From positions 226,001-290,000 of the forward strand of contig JADJTG010000013.1 in NCBI GenBank assembly GCA_016711285.1: a stretch of 64,000 nucleotides of DNA, written 5' to 3'. This document shows positions 42,818 to 52,014 of the stretch, one piece after another (within the stretch, counting starts at the first letter, position 1; every line of letters begins with the position of its first letter). The translations under genes and the position numbers were made by a program. The stretch comes from Sphingobacteriales bacterium (GTDB taxonomy: Bacteria > Bacteroidota > Bacteroidia > Chitinophagales > UBA2359). Below the pieces are notes generated by a model. The model was given only the letters and a program-made list of their open reading frames with translations, was not told where the DNA came from and did not search any database.

Positions 42818-43774
42818 ATGACAACACGAATTTTATTTGGAAAGAAATTGCGGGTTTCTTTCCCGTTCACATTTAGGGCAATGTTATTATTTTTAAAAAT
42901 ATGGGTATTTATCGTCATATCGCCACCCGAAGCCCGCGCCCAAAATGCCGAGTTTGCGCCTGTGGGGGCGAAGTGGTCTTATATGCAACATTATGTAGGA
43001 CCTCCCTATGGTTATACTTTTTGGTCGGTACATTCTGAAGCAGTAGGCGACACGCTCATTGAAGGCAAAAGCTGCCGTATGATTAAAGGCTATCACAATG
43101 CTTATTTGCACATTGAAAACGGCGTGGTAGAGCGTTATTTCAACGGTGAATTTTATACCCTCTTTGATTTTAATAAAAATAAAGGTGAATTTTGGTATAG
43201 TAAGATACCGAATGAATTAGATACTATAAAAATACAAGTAGATTCTGTAAAATCTGTAGAAATAACAGAAGGTATATTTTCTAAACGCTTATATGTAACT
43301 GCAACAGGTATTGATGCAAATTGTGGTCCAACACCTGTTTATATTCATATAGGAAGTATAGATTCATTTATGGGAAGTGCTACCGATTTCTTTCCTTTTT
43401 ATTTTTGCGGAACTGACTATTTTCTACCTTCTTTACATTGCTACCAAGACAATGAAATTCAGGTTACTTTGCCCTTTTGGAACATTACTGATTGCGATTA
43501 TACAAATGTAGGCTTCAACGACAATGCAACAGGTGAAGCGATGCCTCGTATTTTTCCGAGCCTTGTGCGGGATAAGCGGCTATATTGCGAAAATCACCTT
43601 TTTGAAGAAGGAAGCATCACCATCAATAATTTGCAAGGGGTAGCGGTTTTTCATCAACCTGTCTATAAAGGTGTATCCGCATTAGATTTGCCCACATTGC
43701 CGCAAGGTATGTATTGGGTTATTTTTCAAAGCAAAAATTATTACTCTATTGCCAAAATTGTAATTCAGCCATAA
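42818..43774 (+). CDS. Secreted T9SS cargo, 'QNAEFAP' paralog family (member 6)
   Basis: 318 residues. Yet another signal peptide (MTTRILFGKKLRVSFPF, then a hydrophobic run) ends in PPEARAQNAEFAPVGAKW. The body keeps the outline (KSCRMI, FNKNKGEFW, VKSVEITEG, LHCYQDNEI) and the tail has NNLQGVAVFHQPVYKGVSALDLPTLPQGMYWVIFQ, a type A T9SS tail. It starts 13 bp after the previous stop. Function unknown. Confidence 0.82.
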   Translation: MTTRILFGKKLRVSFPFTFRAMLLFLKIWVFIVISPPEARAQNAEFAPVGAKWSYMQHYVGPPYGYTFWSVHSEAVGDTLIEGKSCRMIKGYHNAYLHIENGVVERYFNGEFYTLFDFNKNKGEFWYSKIPNELDTIKIQVDSVKSVEITEGIFSKRLYVTATGIDANCGPTPVYIHIGSIDSFMGSATDFFPFYFCGTDYFLPSLHCYQDNEIQVTLPFWNITDCDYTNVGFNDNATGEAMPRIFPSLVRDKRLYCENHLFEEGSITINNLQGVAVFHQPVYKGVSALDLPTLPQGMYWVIFQSKNYYSIAKIVIQP

Positions 43775-43831
43775 AGCAACATTATTGTACCGCCACTTTA
43801 AAAATATATTATTTTCTAAATTAAAAAAACT

Positions 43832-43963
43832 ATGAAACACCGATTATTATTGTTGCTGCACACTACTTACCTGCTGCCACTTATAGTATGGGCATTATTT
43901 GCACCGCCGCCCGAAGCCCGCGCCCAAAATGCCGAGTTTGCGCCTGTGGGGGCGAAGTGGTAG
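43832..43963 (+). pseudogene. Paralog leader cut off after the invariant block (member 7)
   Basis: The ATG at 43832 opens a signal peptide (MKHRLLLLLHTTYLL) and the whole block PPEARAQNAEFAPVGAKW. The next codon is TAG, and 13 bases further repeat element B starts. What remains is 43 codons: the secretion leader without a mature protein. Either the element's arrival removed the rest, or the leader is a spare. Confidence 0.75.
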
Positions 43964-43976
43964 GTGGAGTCCATCG

Positions 43977-44453
43977 CAAAAAACGGGGGGTACTGTTGAA
44001 AGTGCTCCTCGTTTTTTTTGTTTAAAAACAGCGTCCGGCGGTATTTTGGGGAGTGGTAGGGCTGTTTTTGTGCCTGCTGCTTAGGTCGGAGGCGTTTTTT
44101 TAGGGTAGGGTGCGCTACTCCACCCAAAAGTAGGCGGCGGCGGGCGGTTGTTTTCTCAAAAACCCCTTATTTATAAGGCAAATATCAATCACTCTTTATT
44201 GTTGCACCTATTGTGGGAGGGGGTAGCGGAGGGGGTGGGGGGGGGTACCCCCATAGGTACCCCCCCCTACCTATATAAGTACCCCCCCCCTACTTCTGAA
44301 CTCGGTTAGCTTACTTCTGAACTCGGTTAGCTTACTTCTGAACTCGGTTAGCTTACTTCTTTTTAACTTTGACAAATTTTTGAACTTTGTCAAAGTGGTG
44401 GGCAACAAAAAATCCTGCCAATCCCTTAATCCCAAAAATCAGGGTTCTGACAG
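43977..44453 (-). repeat. Complex dispersed repeat element, copy B
   Basis: Inverted copy of 17299-17985 with the same order of parts on the minus strand: start block near 44453, TTTGACAAAGTTC, tandem repeats (only three units, 44293-44355), the G8/C8 hairpin with CCCATA loop, then the 270-bp part with the reading frame that begins MGGVAHPTLKKRLRPK. It is smaller than copy A mainly because it has fewer units. From 44454 to 44615 nothing else is recognised; a word like the IS256-remnant end (TATAAAATAAACT, 44546-44558) occurs. Confidence 0.8.
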
Positions 44454-44615
44454 ATGAAAGTTCCGACCACAACTCACGCTGTTTGAGCCTTAATTTTGGA
44501 GATTATTGAAGTAGTATAAATTTTGATTTTGGGGGAGTGAGGGAGTATAAAATAAACTATCGTATAGTTTGAGAAATACTATATTTTTTCGTTTAATCTT
44601 GTGGTTTATCTGCTG

Positions 44616-45791
44616 TTAATAAGCAGTTTTTGCCCTGATTTTCACTATCATTTCTACAATTTTATGGCGCAACTCCTCTAAATTTTCTTTTTTCAATGCC
44701 GAAATGAAAATAACATCTTCTTCATAGCGGCTGCGCAGCTTTTGTTTAAATTCTTCCAGCACCATCAGGCGGTCTTCGTCTTTGATGTAGGGATCAAAAT
44801 AAGTGCTTTCAAAAGCATCGAATTTGTTGCATATCAACAAAGTGGGTTTGTGCGCTACTTTTAGTTCTTCCAATGTCTTTTTTACTACCGCTATCTGGTC
44901 TTCGTAGTGCGGGTGCGAAATATCCACCACATGCAACAAAATGTCGCTTTCGCGCACTTCATCAAGCGTTGATTTAAAACTTTCAATCAGATTATGCGGC
45001 AACTTGCGAATAAAACCCACGGTATCCGACAACAAAAAAGGTTGCTGCTCAATAGTGAGTTTGCGCACGGTAGTATCCAAAGTGGCAAATAGTTTGTCTT
45101 CGGCGAATACTTCTGTTTTGGCAAGGGTGTTGAGCAGTGTGGATTTGCCCACGTTGGTGTAGCCCACCAAAGCTATGCGCACCAATTGTTCGCGTTGGCG
45201 GCGTTGGGTAAAGTTTTGGCGGTCAATATCGGTGAGTCGCTCTTTGAGGCGGCTGATTTTTTCGTTTACGATGCGGCGGTCGGTTTCTATTTCTTTTTCG
45301 CCGGGACCACGCATACCGATACCCCCCTGCTGGCGTTCTAAGTGTGTCCACAAACCCCGCAAACGCGGCAATAAATATTGTAGTTGCGCTAGCTCTACTT
45401 GTGCTTTGGCTTGTGCGCTGCGGGCGCGTTTGGCGAAAATATCAATAATCAAAAGGCTGCGATCAATGACTTTGCGCTTGAGTTCGCGCTCTAAATTGTT
45501 TTGTTGCGAAGGCGAAATGTCATCATCAAAAATTACCAAATCTATTTCGTGAGTTTCTATGTAGTCTTTTATTTCCTGTACTTTGCCTTTGCCTATAAAG
45601 GTGGCTTTATCGGGATAAGGGAGCCGTTGTTTAAAAGTTTTTACTGTGCTTGCCCCCGCAGTATCGGCAAGAAAAGTCAGTTCTTTCAGGTACTCGTCTA
45701 AGATGGGTTCGGTTTGCTCTTTATAAATAAGCCCCACCAAAATCGCTTTTTCGTTTTCGTGGAGACTGGATATTTTTACGTCTTTTAGCAT
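44616..45791 (-). CDS. hflX: GTPase HflX
   Basis: 391 residues. HflX binds the 50S ribosome and rescues or splits stalled or hibernating ribosomes. Seen here: the N-terminal HflX domain with VIFDDDISPSQQNNLERELKRKVIDRSLLIIDIFAKRARS, a coiled linker with GGIGMRGPGEKEIETDRR, and the G domain with GYTNVGKST (about residue 205), DTVGFIRKLPHNLIESFKSTLDE (G3) and CNKFD (G4). It starts 44 bp after lspA and probably shares its transcript. Confidence 0.96.
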   Translation of the reverse strand: MLKDVKISSLHENEKAILVGLIYKEQTEPILDEYLKELTFLADTAGASTVKTFKQRLPYPDKATFIGKGKVQEIKDYIETHEIDLVIFDDDISPSQQNNLERELKRKVIDRSLLIIDIFAKRARSAQAKAQVELAQLQYLLPRLRGLWTHLERQQGGIGMRGPGEKEIETDRRIVNEKISRLKERLTDIDRQNFTQRRQREQLVRIALVGYTNVGKSTLLNTLAKTEVFAEDKLFATLDTTVRKLTIEQQPFLLSDTVGFIRKLPHNLIESFKSTLDEVRESDILLHVVDISHPHYEDQIAVVKKTLEELKVAHKPTLLICNKFDAFESTYFDPYIKDEDRLMVLEEFKQKLRSRYEEDVIFISALKKENLEELRHKIVEMIVKIRAKTAY

Positions 45792-45835
45792 GTAAAAAAA
45801 GGATTTTTGGGCGCGTTAAAAAGATAAGCTGTTTT

Positions 45836-46531
45836 TTATGTTTGCGGCGGGGGATTGTCGTCAGTATCGTTTGGTGTGGTATAGTGTGGTTTTGCTTCGT
45901 GTTCGGAGGGTTCTAATTCGTCGGAGAAAATAAGGTGGCGTTGGAACAATAAAATAACGGCGACACCTACCGAAATAGCGGCATCGGCGATATTGAACAC
46001 CGGACGGAAGAAAACAAAAAAGTCGCCGCCTACAAACGGAATCCAAGCGGGTAAAAATCCTTCGTAAAGCGGAAAATACAGCATATCTACCACTTTTCCG
46101 TGAAATAAAGGGGCATAGCCACCGCCTTTGGGCAAAAATTCGGCGATATTGCGTGCATGGAAAGAACTTTCGCTGAACAATACGCCATAAAAAATACTAT
46201 CTATAATATTGCCCAAAGCTCCCGCAAAAATGAGCGAAAAACTCAATAATATACTCGCCGATGCCGAGCGTTGCAGCAACTGACGAATGAGGTAGCCAAT
46301 AAAAAATACCATTAATATCCGAAAAACCGTGAGCAGCAGTTTGCCGTAGTTGCCGCCTAAAGTTACGCCAAAAGCCATTCCTTCGTTTTCAATGAAATGA
46401 ATACGAAACCAATCGCCCAAAATATAAAACTCCTGACCGATGAACATGTGCGTTTTTATCCAAAACTTGACGAGTTGGTCAAAAAACAGCACGCAGCCTA
46501 CAACAATAAAAGGAATGTATTTTTTTTTCAA
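45836..46531 (-). CDS. lspA: Lipoprotein signal peptidase
   Basis: 231 residues, longer than the usual 160-170, through a longer loop and a polar tail of about 30 residues (ELEPSEHEAKPHYTT to end); this is common in Bacteroidota. Four membrane helices; the catalytic Asp pair is in GKVVDMLYFPLY and FNIADAAISVGV. It removes the signal peptide of prolipoproteins after lipidation at Cys. The helix after FFDQLVKFWIK begins the domain. Confidence 0.94.
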   Translation of the reverse strand: MKKKYIPFIVVGCVLFFDQLVKFWIKTHMFIGQEFYILGDWFRIHFIENEGMAFGVTLGGNYGKLLLTVFRILMVFFIGYLIRQLLQRSASASILLSFSLIFAGALGNIIDSIFYGVLFSESSFHARNIAEFLPKGGGYAPLFHGKVVDMLYFPLYEGFLPAWIPFVGGDFFVFFRPVFNIADAAISVGVAVILLFQRHLIFSDELEPSEHEAKPHYTTPNDTDDNPPPQT

Positions 46532-46573
46532 AATAAACTCAATAAGCGTTTTTTATAACGCACAGAAAGAAGA

Positions 46574-47770
46574 TTATCGTATTAAAACAACCCCGCCGTA
46601 GTTTTTTACTTCAAAATTGTTTTCAAGGTCTTTGTAATTCGCTATCCACATATAACTGCCCACAGGAGCGTTTTCGCCGCCTTCCATCGTGCCGTCCCAG
46701 CCGATACTATTGTCGTTGGTTTCATAAATGAGTGCCCCCCAGCGATTAAAAATTTTGAGGGTATAATTTTCAACAGCGCAAGTGCCTAAACCTCTGAATG
46801 TGGGGTTCATGGCATCGCCATCAGGCGAAAAGGCTTTCGGGAATATCAAACAACCCGCCTGACAATCTTTTTTGACGACATACACCTGATCGCTGGCTTT
46901 GTTGCCGCATAAATCTTCAATCGTTACGCGATACATTCCTTCTGAGCGCACCTGATACGTTTGCTGGGTGCTGCCGTCTTGCCAAGTATATTTTTTATAT
47001 CCCGCTCCTGCATTTAATACCAAACTACCTTCGCTGCACAAAGTGAGCGTGTCGGAGTCGGATATATTCACGGTGGCAATTCCGTCATTCAAATGCACAT
47101 CTACTTCATCAATATAATAATAAGCCGTTGGCTCAGTGCCGTTGGCAATTTCGGTGGGGTTGTCGGTGTTTTCGTCATCATAAAAATTACCAATCAACAT
47201 ATATTGCTCGCCGCCTTGTGCAGTGTAGCGTGCACCGATCAGTTCCCAGCCATCTGTGGTTTTGAATACCGAATCAGAAGAAATAACCAAACTCGGAGTA
47301 ATATTTGCCGGATAATAATTGTTGGAAGGCAAACTTACTACATTGTTGGTAAAATATACATGAAACTCACCTACTGCCCAACGCGCTTTATCTGCCAAAC
47401 TGATTTTGAACGACACACAATAATCTTCGCCGGCTTGGAGCGGCTGACTTAACTGTACCTGCGGAAATTCGCGGTAATTGTTTGTAGTGCTCGTATCTAC
47501 CAAATACAACTTTAATCCTGCGTATGCCTGTCCTTCGGCGGGCGTTTCAATTCCGTATTGATTTGCTGTATTGCTGTTGAAACCACTATTGCCGCAAGCA
47601 TTAAAATAATCCACAGAATTAATCATCCACCAAGAATTGCACATGTTTTGGAAATCGCCTTCGGCAGCAGGACAACCACTGCTTGACTCAAAACCGGCGT
47701 TGGGAACTAAATTTTGGGAAAAGAGCTGAACCATGTTCAGCGTTAATATTAATAAAAGTATTTTTTTCAT
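46574..47770 (-). CDS. Secreted protein with type B T9SS (gliding-associated) tail
   Basis: 398 residues. A signal peptide (to QLFSQN) leads to a carbohydrate-binding-like beta domain (about 20-235: NLVPNAGFESSSGCPA, then LQAGEDYCVSFKISLADKA), then a short Ig-like piece (LNAGAGYKKYTWQDGSTQQTYQVRSEGMYRVTIED). It ends in the tail IFPKAFSPDGDAMNPTFRGLG...FNRWGALIYETND...WDGTMEGGENAPVGSYMWI, which is the CHU_C/gliding motility C-terminal domain, a type B T9SS signal. Probably exported to the surface; ligand unknown. 42 bp upstream of lspA, same strand. Confidence 0.88.
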   Translation of the reverse strand: MKKILLLILTLNMVQLFSQNLVPNAGFESSSGCPAAEGDFQNMCNSWWMINSVDYFNACGNSGFNSNTANQYGIETPAEGQAYAGLKLYLVDTSTTNNYREFPQVQLSQPLQAGEDYCVSFKISLADKARWAVGEFHVYFTNNVVSLPSNNYYPANITPSLVISSDSVFKTTDGWELIGARYTAQGGEQYMLIGNFYDDENTDNPTEIANGTEPTAYYYIDEVDVHLNDGIATVNISDSDTLTLCSEGSLVLNAGAGYKKYTWQDGSTQQTYQVRSEGMYRVTIEDLCGNKASDQVYVVKKDCQAGCLIFPKAFSPDGDAMNPTFRGLGTCAVENYTLKIFNRWGALIYETNDNSIGWDGTMEGGENAPVGSYMWIANYKDLENNFEVKNYGGVVLIR

Positions 47771-47876
47771 TGCACAAACAATCCATCTTCAAAAAACTTT
47801 GCAAAGTTAATGAGAATGATAATGTAACGTTGTAAAATATTGAAAAATCAATAAAAAACCTCAATATTTGGAGTTG

Positions 47877-48908
47877 TTAAGGCGAATTTTTTATAAAAAA
47901 CGAAGGGTATGTTACCAAAATCGGCTGAAAATGATAGTTTTGAACGATGGCAAAGTCGCGCTTTTCGTTGAGTTGTGCAAAAAAACGGTCTAAATCGAAG
48001 CGAAGCGGATTGCCTTGTCGGTCGGTCAGTGTTTTGCTGCGCTCGTTGATGGGCTTGTACCATAATGTTAGTTGTTGTTGCTGTTGTGCCGTGTCTTTTA
48101 CGGATATAATGCAAAACGGCGCACTTGCCAATACCGAATCTTTGCGGATATACTCGTTTTCAAATGCTTCTATCTGAAGCGTTGGTATCGACTTGAAAAA
48201 ATTGTTGGCTGCCAGCATATTCATCGCAACGGCGGGCAATGGCGGTGTTTGTGCCGACAAGGGCTGTATGATAAAAGAATCTTTGGCAGCGGGCTGAAAC
48301 GAAAAAGAATATTGTGGCATAGCCGGATATTCTATTTGTACGGAAGCAATCGCTTCGGGGCTTATATGAAATACGCTGCGGTCGCGCCACAGTGTGATGT
48401 CGGTATTAAAATTTGCTCTTATATCGCCTTCAAAACCCGGAATATGCACCAAACAGGGAGCTTGTCCGTCTATTTGGGCAATGTTGCCTTGCTTGCTGTT
48501 GTTGAGACCCAGCAACGCGAAGCGGCGAAGCGGCTCACTGGCGGTGGCATCGTCAAAAACGGCAACAGTGCGGGCGTTTTTTTGCAGCGAGTTTTGTGCG
48601 GTATTTAGGGCACTTTGCGCCAAAGGGCTGTATATATGTAGGCGATACAAAGTGCTCAGTGTGCTTTTGATAGTGGGTGCTGCCACATAATAACGCTTGT
48701 TTACCGACCAGCGACCCTCTTTTTCGCGCTGTAAGGTCAGTGTGCCTTCTTTGTCGGAGATGACGATTTTTTGAATGGCAGCAGTATCTGTAATAGCAAC
48801 GGAATCGCCCGAAACCGAGAGCGTGGAAGTATGACGGCGGGCAATAAAAAAATAGGCTGCCGCCGCTAAAACAGCAAAAATTAAGATATAAAAAAAATTC
48901 CTGTTCAT
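47877..48908 (-). CDS. DUF4340 domain membrane-anchored protein
   Basis: 343 residues. One N-terminal membrane helix (MNRNFFYILIFAVLAAAAYFF) and a periplasmic body with the outline of DUF4340: IQKIVISDKEGTLTLQREKEGRWSVNKRYYVAAPTIKSTLSTL, then RFALLGLNNSKQG and WRDRSVFHISPEAIASVQI. In other Bacteroidota DUF4340 proteins stand by ABC or gliding genes, but here the neighbours are unrelated. Role unknown. It starts 21 bp after the upstream phosphatase-family gene. Confidence 0.85.
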   Translation of the reverse strand: MNRNFFYILIFAVLAAAAYFFIARRHTSTLSVSGDSVAITDTAAIQKIVISDKEGTLTLQREKEGRWSVNKRYYVAAPTIKSTLSTLYRLHIYSPLAQSALNTAQNSLQKNARTVAVFDDATASEPLRRFALLGLNNSKQGNIAQIDGQAPCLVHIPGFEGDIRANFNTDITLWRDRSVFHISPEAIASVQIEYPAMPQYSFSFQPAAKDSFIIQPLSAQTPPLPAVAMNMLAANNFFKSIPTLQIEAFENEYIRKDSVLASAPFCIISVKDTAQQQQQLTLWYKPINERSKTLTDRQGNPLRFDLDRFFAQLNEKRDFAIVQNYHFQPILVTYPSFFIKNSP

Positions 48909-48929
48909 TTATGTGCTTATAATAAAAAA

Positions 48930-50084
48930 CTATTGCTTTTTGGAATCATAATGCAAAACGGCTACTACCGGAAAATGGTCAGATTTCCCTTTTTCTATTA
49001 TTTTAAAACTTTTTGTCTCAAAAGATTTATCGTGTAAAATATAATCAATACGAAAGGAGGGCAAGGGACCATTGTAAGTGCCGCCCATACCTGCGCCACA
49101 TTCCAAAAAAGCGTCTTTGAGTTTTTTTTGCCGCAAAGTATGATAGGCAAAAGAGTTGGGGGTGTCGTTGAAATCGCCACACACAATTACCGGATACGGC
49201 GAAGACTCTATATTTTCAGCCAATGTATGTACCTGAGCACTTCTGAGACGAAAAGCATCGCGCAGTTTTATTAAAATAGACTTAGACCCTTTTAAATCTA
49301 TATTTTCTATTTTAGATATTTTTTCTAAATATTTATAATCTTTTTGCCCCAAACGATACGATTGTAAATGAGAATTGAACAATTGAAAACGCAATCCTTT
49401 GGCTACTTCTACTACACAATAAGTAATTAAATTGAGGCTTTTCGGAAACTGTTTCTTGAAACTGTCTCCACTGATAATCGGGTATTTTGAAAAAGTTGCC
49501 AGTCCCCAGTGTTTCGTATTTTCCAAAGTGAGTGTTTTTTCGAAACGATGGTAGGGATAGCCTAAATCGTTGGTAATTTTTTTGACATTGTTGAAATTTC
49601 CTTTTTCGTCTTCATCTGTAAAAAACTCCTGAAAAAAAATAATATCGGGGTTTTCGTGCCGTATCAGTTGCAGCATAGAGTCTCTTGAAGTGCTATTTTC
49701 TGTCCAGTTGTACAAATCAAAATTTTCTACGTTATACGTCATAACTTTTAATGAAGCCGAATTTTCTGTTTCCGCCTTCTGCGCCCCATCTTTTTCGGAT
49801 AATTGTGTTGTAGCTGTGGCAAAGGTATATTGAAAATTCTGCCTGCCCCCAATCATCACTCCCAACGACAATAGCAAAGGAAGCAAACGAAACTTGAGTA
49901 ACCAAAATATTATAAATATCAAATTCGCAAAAAATAAATACGGATAAGCTAATCCTGCTACTGCCACCCACCAAAATTTTCCGGACGGATTGACATATAA
50001 TGCCGCCTGTGAAATGCCCAAAAGGATTGCCACAGGAATATTGAGGTAAAAGAACAGCTTATCTAATAAAGTAAGGCGGCGCAT
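48930..50084 (-). CDS. Membrane-anchored endonuclease/exonuclease/phosphatase family protein
   Basis: 384 residues. Two or three hydrophobic segments in residues 1-80 are followed by an EEP domain from about 110: VMTYNVENFDLYNW, NPDIIFFQEFFTDED, VICGDFNDTPNS and the closing SDHFPVVAVL. The metal and catalytic residues of the fold (Asn, Glu, Asp-x-Asn, Asp-His) are present. The domain is outside the cytoplasm by this topology. It could cleave DNA or a phosphate ester; not resolvable. Tightly followed by DUF4340. Confidence 0.88.
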   Translation of the reverse strand: MRRLTLLDKLFFYLNIPVAILLGISQAALYVNPSGKFWWVAVAGLAYPYLFFANLIFIIFWLLKFRLLPLLLSLGVMIGGRQNFQYTFATATTQLSEKDGAQKAETENSASLKVMTYNVENFDLYNWTENSTSRDSMLQLIRHENPDIIFFQEFFTDEDEKGNFNNVKKITNDLGYPYHRFEKTLTLENTKHWGLATFSKYPIISGDSFKKQFPKSLNLITYCVVEVAKGLRFQLFNSHLQSYRLGQKDYKYLEKISKIENIDLKGSKSILIKLRDAFRLRSAQVHTLAENIESSPYPVIVCGDFNDTPNSFAYHTLRQKKLKDAFLECGAGMGGTYNGPLPSFRIDYILHDKSFETKSFKIIEKGKSDHFPVVAVLHYDSKKQ

Positions 50085-50165
50085 AATAAGCTGCTAAGAT
50101 AAAGAATAAAAAAAATAGAAAAGTCTATAATGCGTGAAATGACAAAATTATGATGAATGTCTGCA

Positions 50166-50207
50166 AAAAAACCTCCTTTAGTGCATATTGCAGCAAAGGA
50201 GGTTTTT
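50166..50207 (-). terminator. Rho-independent terminator of the thioredoxin-like gene
   Basis: AAAAACCTCCTTT (50167-50179) pairs perfectly with AAAGGAGGTTTTT (50195-50207), a 13-bp stem with a 15-base loop. Read leftward the A-run becomes a T-run. It sits between the stop at 50236 and the next gene. Confidence 0.8.
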
Positions 50208-50235
50208 CTTTAAAATTTTTATCTACTCAATGCAA

Positions 50236-50853
50236 TTATTTATTGCTGGGTGTTACCTGCAAAACGGGTGTTTGCTTTTCGGGCATCGCAATTTTGGATT
50301 GAAAACTTTTGTCAAAATCTGCCCAAGGGGTGGTTTGGTGATGATTCTCGGCGAAATAATGTAGTATTTTATCCATCATATCCGGCTCTTTGAAACCCGG
50401 TGCAATGCTCAAATTGCTTAAATCTTCGCCCAGAAACACCAAAGTCGGAAAACTCATTCTGCCATTGAGTAAGGTGGCTGCAAATTGGTTGTAGCCTCTG
50501 CCGTTACTGCCTTGCACATACTCAAAAGTTTCTTCACCCAATTTGATGGGCGTTTTTTGTTCGGCATCTAATTTTACGGCATAATAGTTGGCATTTACAT
50601 ACTCTACTATCGTGGGGTGAACAAATGTGGTTTTGTCCATTTTTTTGCACCAGCCGCACCAATCGGTATATACGTCCACCATAATTTTTTTAGGGTTTTT
50701 CTGCGAAGCTGCCACCGCTTCTTCAATGCTCATCCAACGAATACCTGCTGTGGTAGCAGTGCCGCCGTCTCCGTCAGCCTTTTGTGCCGCCGCAAATGAA
50801 CTCCACAACACAACCCCGCACAAGAGTGCCAGCGAAAGAAATATTTTTTTCAT
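50236..50853 (-). CDS. Periplasmic thioredoxin-like protein
   Basis: 205 residues from the ATG at 50853, which puts a signal peptide (MKKIFLSLALLCGVVLWSSFAAAQ) first; an in-frame start 63 bases upstream is less likely. The domain has the redox motif WCGWCKK and FVHPTIVEYVNANYYAVKLDAEQ, then SFPTLVFLGED with the cis-Pro. Such Thioredoxin_7-type proteins reduce or form disulfides in the periplasm. A short tail after position 170 has no known role. Confidence 0.88.
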   Translation of the reverse strand: MKKIFLSLALLCGVVLWSSFAAAQKADGDGGTATTAGIRWMSIEEAVAASQKNPKKIMVDVYTDWCGWCKKMDKTTFVHPTIVEYVNANYYAVKLDAEQKTPIKLGEETFEYVQGSNGRGYNQFAATLLNGRMSFPTLVFLGEDLSNLSIAPGFKEPDMMDKILHYFAENHHQTTPWADFDKSFQSKIAMPEKQTPVLQVTPSNK

Positions 50854-51012
50854 GTAAAAAATTGTTTTTGTGTTTTTTTTGAAAAATATAAAAAAGTGAA
50901 AATTCCCAAAGTGCAAAGTTACTAAAGAATTATCAATACTTGCCGAGTGTGCTTTGACTAAAATCGTGCTAAAAAGTTTATAAAGTGTTAAAAATTTATA
51001 ATCTTAGTTTCT

Positions 51013-52014
51013 TTACCATCTTAACAAAGCCGATGCCCAAGTGAATCCGCTTCCAAAAGCAGCCAAACATACTAAGTTCCCTTTTTGTAAGCGTCCTGTT
51101 TGATGAGCTTGACTTAACGCCAATGGAATAGATGCCGCTGTAGTGTTTCCGTATTGTTGTATATTGCTCACTACTTTTTCTTCGGGCAGGTTCATTTTGC
51201 GCTGCAAAAACTGAATAATGCGATAATTGGCTTGATGCGGCACAAGTAAATCTATATCGGTTGCCTGCAAACCGTTGTGTGCCAATGCTTCGTTGATGAC
51301 CTCCTCAAAGCGCACTACGGCGTGCTTGAATACTAAGTTGCCGTTCATATACGGATAATAGCTTTCGGGCAATGCTTCACCCTCGACAGGGTAGCGTGCC
51401 GCACTTAGGTTGCCCGGGTCTTTTACCATCAGCTCTTCGGCAAATGCTCCCTGTGCATGTAAATGTGTGGATAAGATGCCGCTGTCGTTGTCGGAGGCTT
51501 GCAGCACTACCGCCGCCGCCCCATCGCCGAAAATCACCGACACATTGCGCCCGCGTGTTGTTTTTTCTAAGCCGTGACTGTGTAATTCGCTGCCGATTAC
51601 CAACACTGTTTTGTATGTGCCTGCTTTCACAAATTGGTCGCCTACCGACAGTGCATACACAAAACCCGAACATTGGTTGCGCACGTCCAACGCACCTATT
51701 TCGCGAATGCCGAGTTGGTGTTGCACCAGCACGCCCGTTCCGGGGAAGTAGTGGTCGGGGCTAATAGTGGCTACAATGATAAAATCTACATCTTCCGGTG
51801 TCAGTCCGGCATTTTCCAGCGCGCGGCGGGCTGCTGCCGTTGCCATTGATGCCGTTGTTTCCTGACCTGCCACTGCCCAGCGGCGTTGCTCAATACCGGT
51901 GCGTTCGCGTATCCACGCATCGGTGGTGTCCATCATCTGTTCGAGGTCGGCATTGCTGATTACACGCTCAGGTACATAATGCCCGATGCCGCTGATTTTG
52001 GTTCTTTTCAGCAT
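51013..52014 (-). CDS. fabH: 3-oxoacyl-ACP synthase III
   Basis: 333 residues. It condenses acetyl- or branched acyl-CoA with malonyl-ACP to start fatty-acid synthesis. Catalytic Cys115 in DVRNQCSGFVYAL, His in VPHQANYRII and Asn in QYGNTTAASIP are all present. The N-terminal SGIGHYVPERVISNADLE is the family start. It may be one of several copies; no other fab genes lie beside it. Strand and flanks show no operon. Confidence 0.95.
   Translation of the reverse strand: MLKRTKISGIGHYVPERVISNADLEQMMDTTDAWIRERTGIEQRRWAVAGQETTASMATAAARRALENAGLTPEDVDFIIVATISPDHYFPGTGVLVQHQLGIREIGALDVRNQCSGFVYALSVGDQFVKAGTYKTVLVIGSELHSHGLEKTTRGRNVSVIFGDGAAAVVLQASDNDSGILSTHLHAQGAFAEELMVKDPGNLSAARYPVEGEALPESYYPYMNGNLVFKHAVVRFEEVINEALAHNGLQATDIDLLVPHQANYRIIQFLQRKMNLPEEKVVSNIQQYGNTTAASIPLALSQAHQTGRLQKGNLVCLAAFGSGFTWASALLRW

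Noticed and set aside
43977..44453. Element B as an insertion sequence
   Set aside because: No transposase, no clear terminal inverted repeats and no target duplication were seen, so I keep it as a repeat.
44546..44558. TATAAAATAAACT, like the IS256-remnant end
   Set aside because: Too short and with no partner end or transposase sequence nearby; noted only as a possible scar.
51466..51474. Perfect DnaA box (minus strand TTATCCACA) inside fabH, and another at 29269-29277 upstream of grpE
   Set aside because: Single sites without clustering, A+T-rich block or parS; expected by chance in 64 kb.
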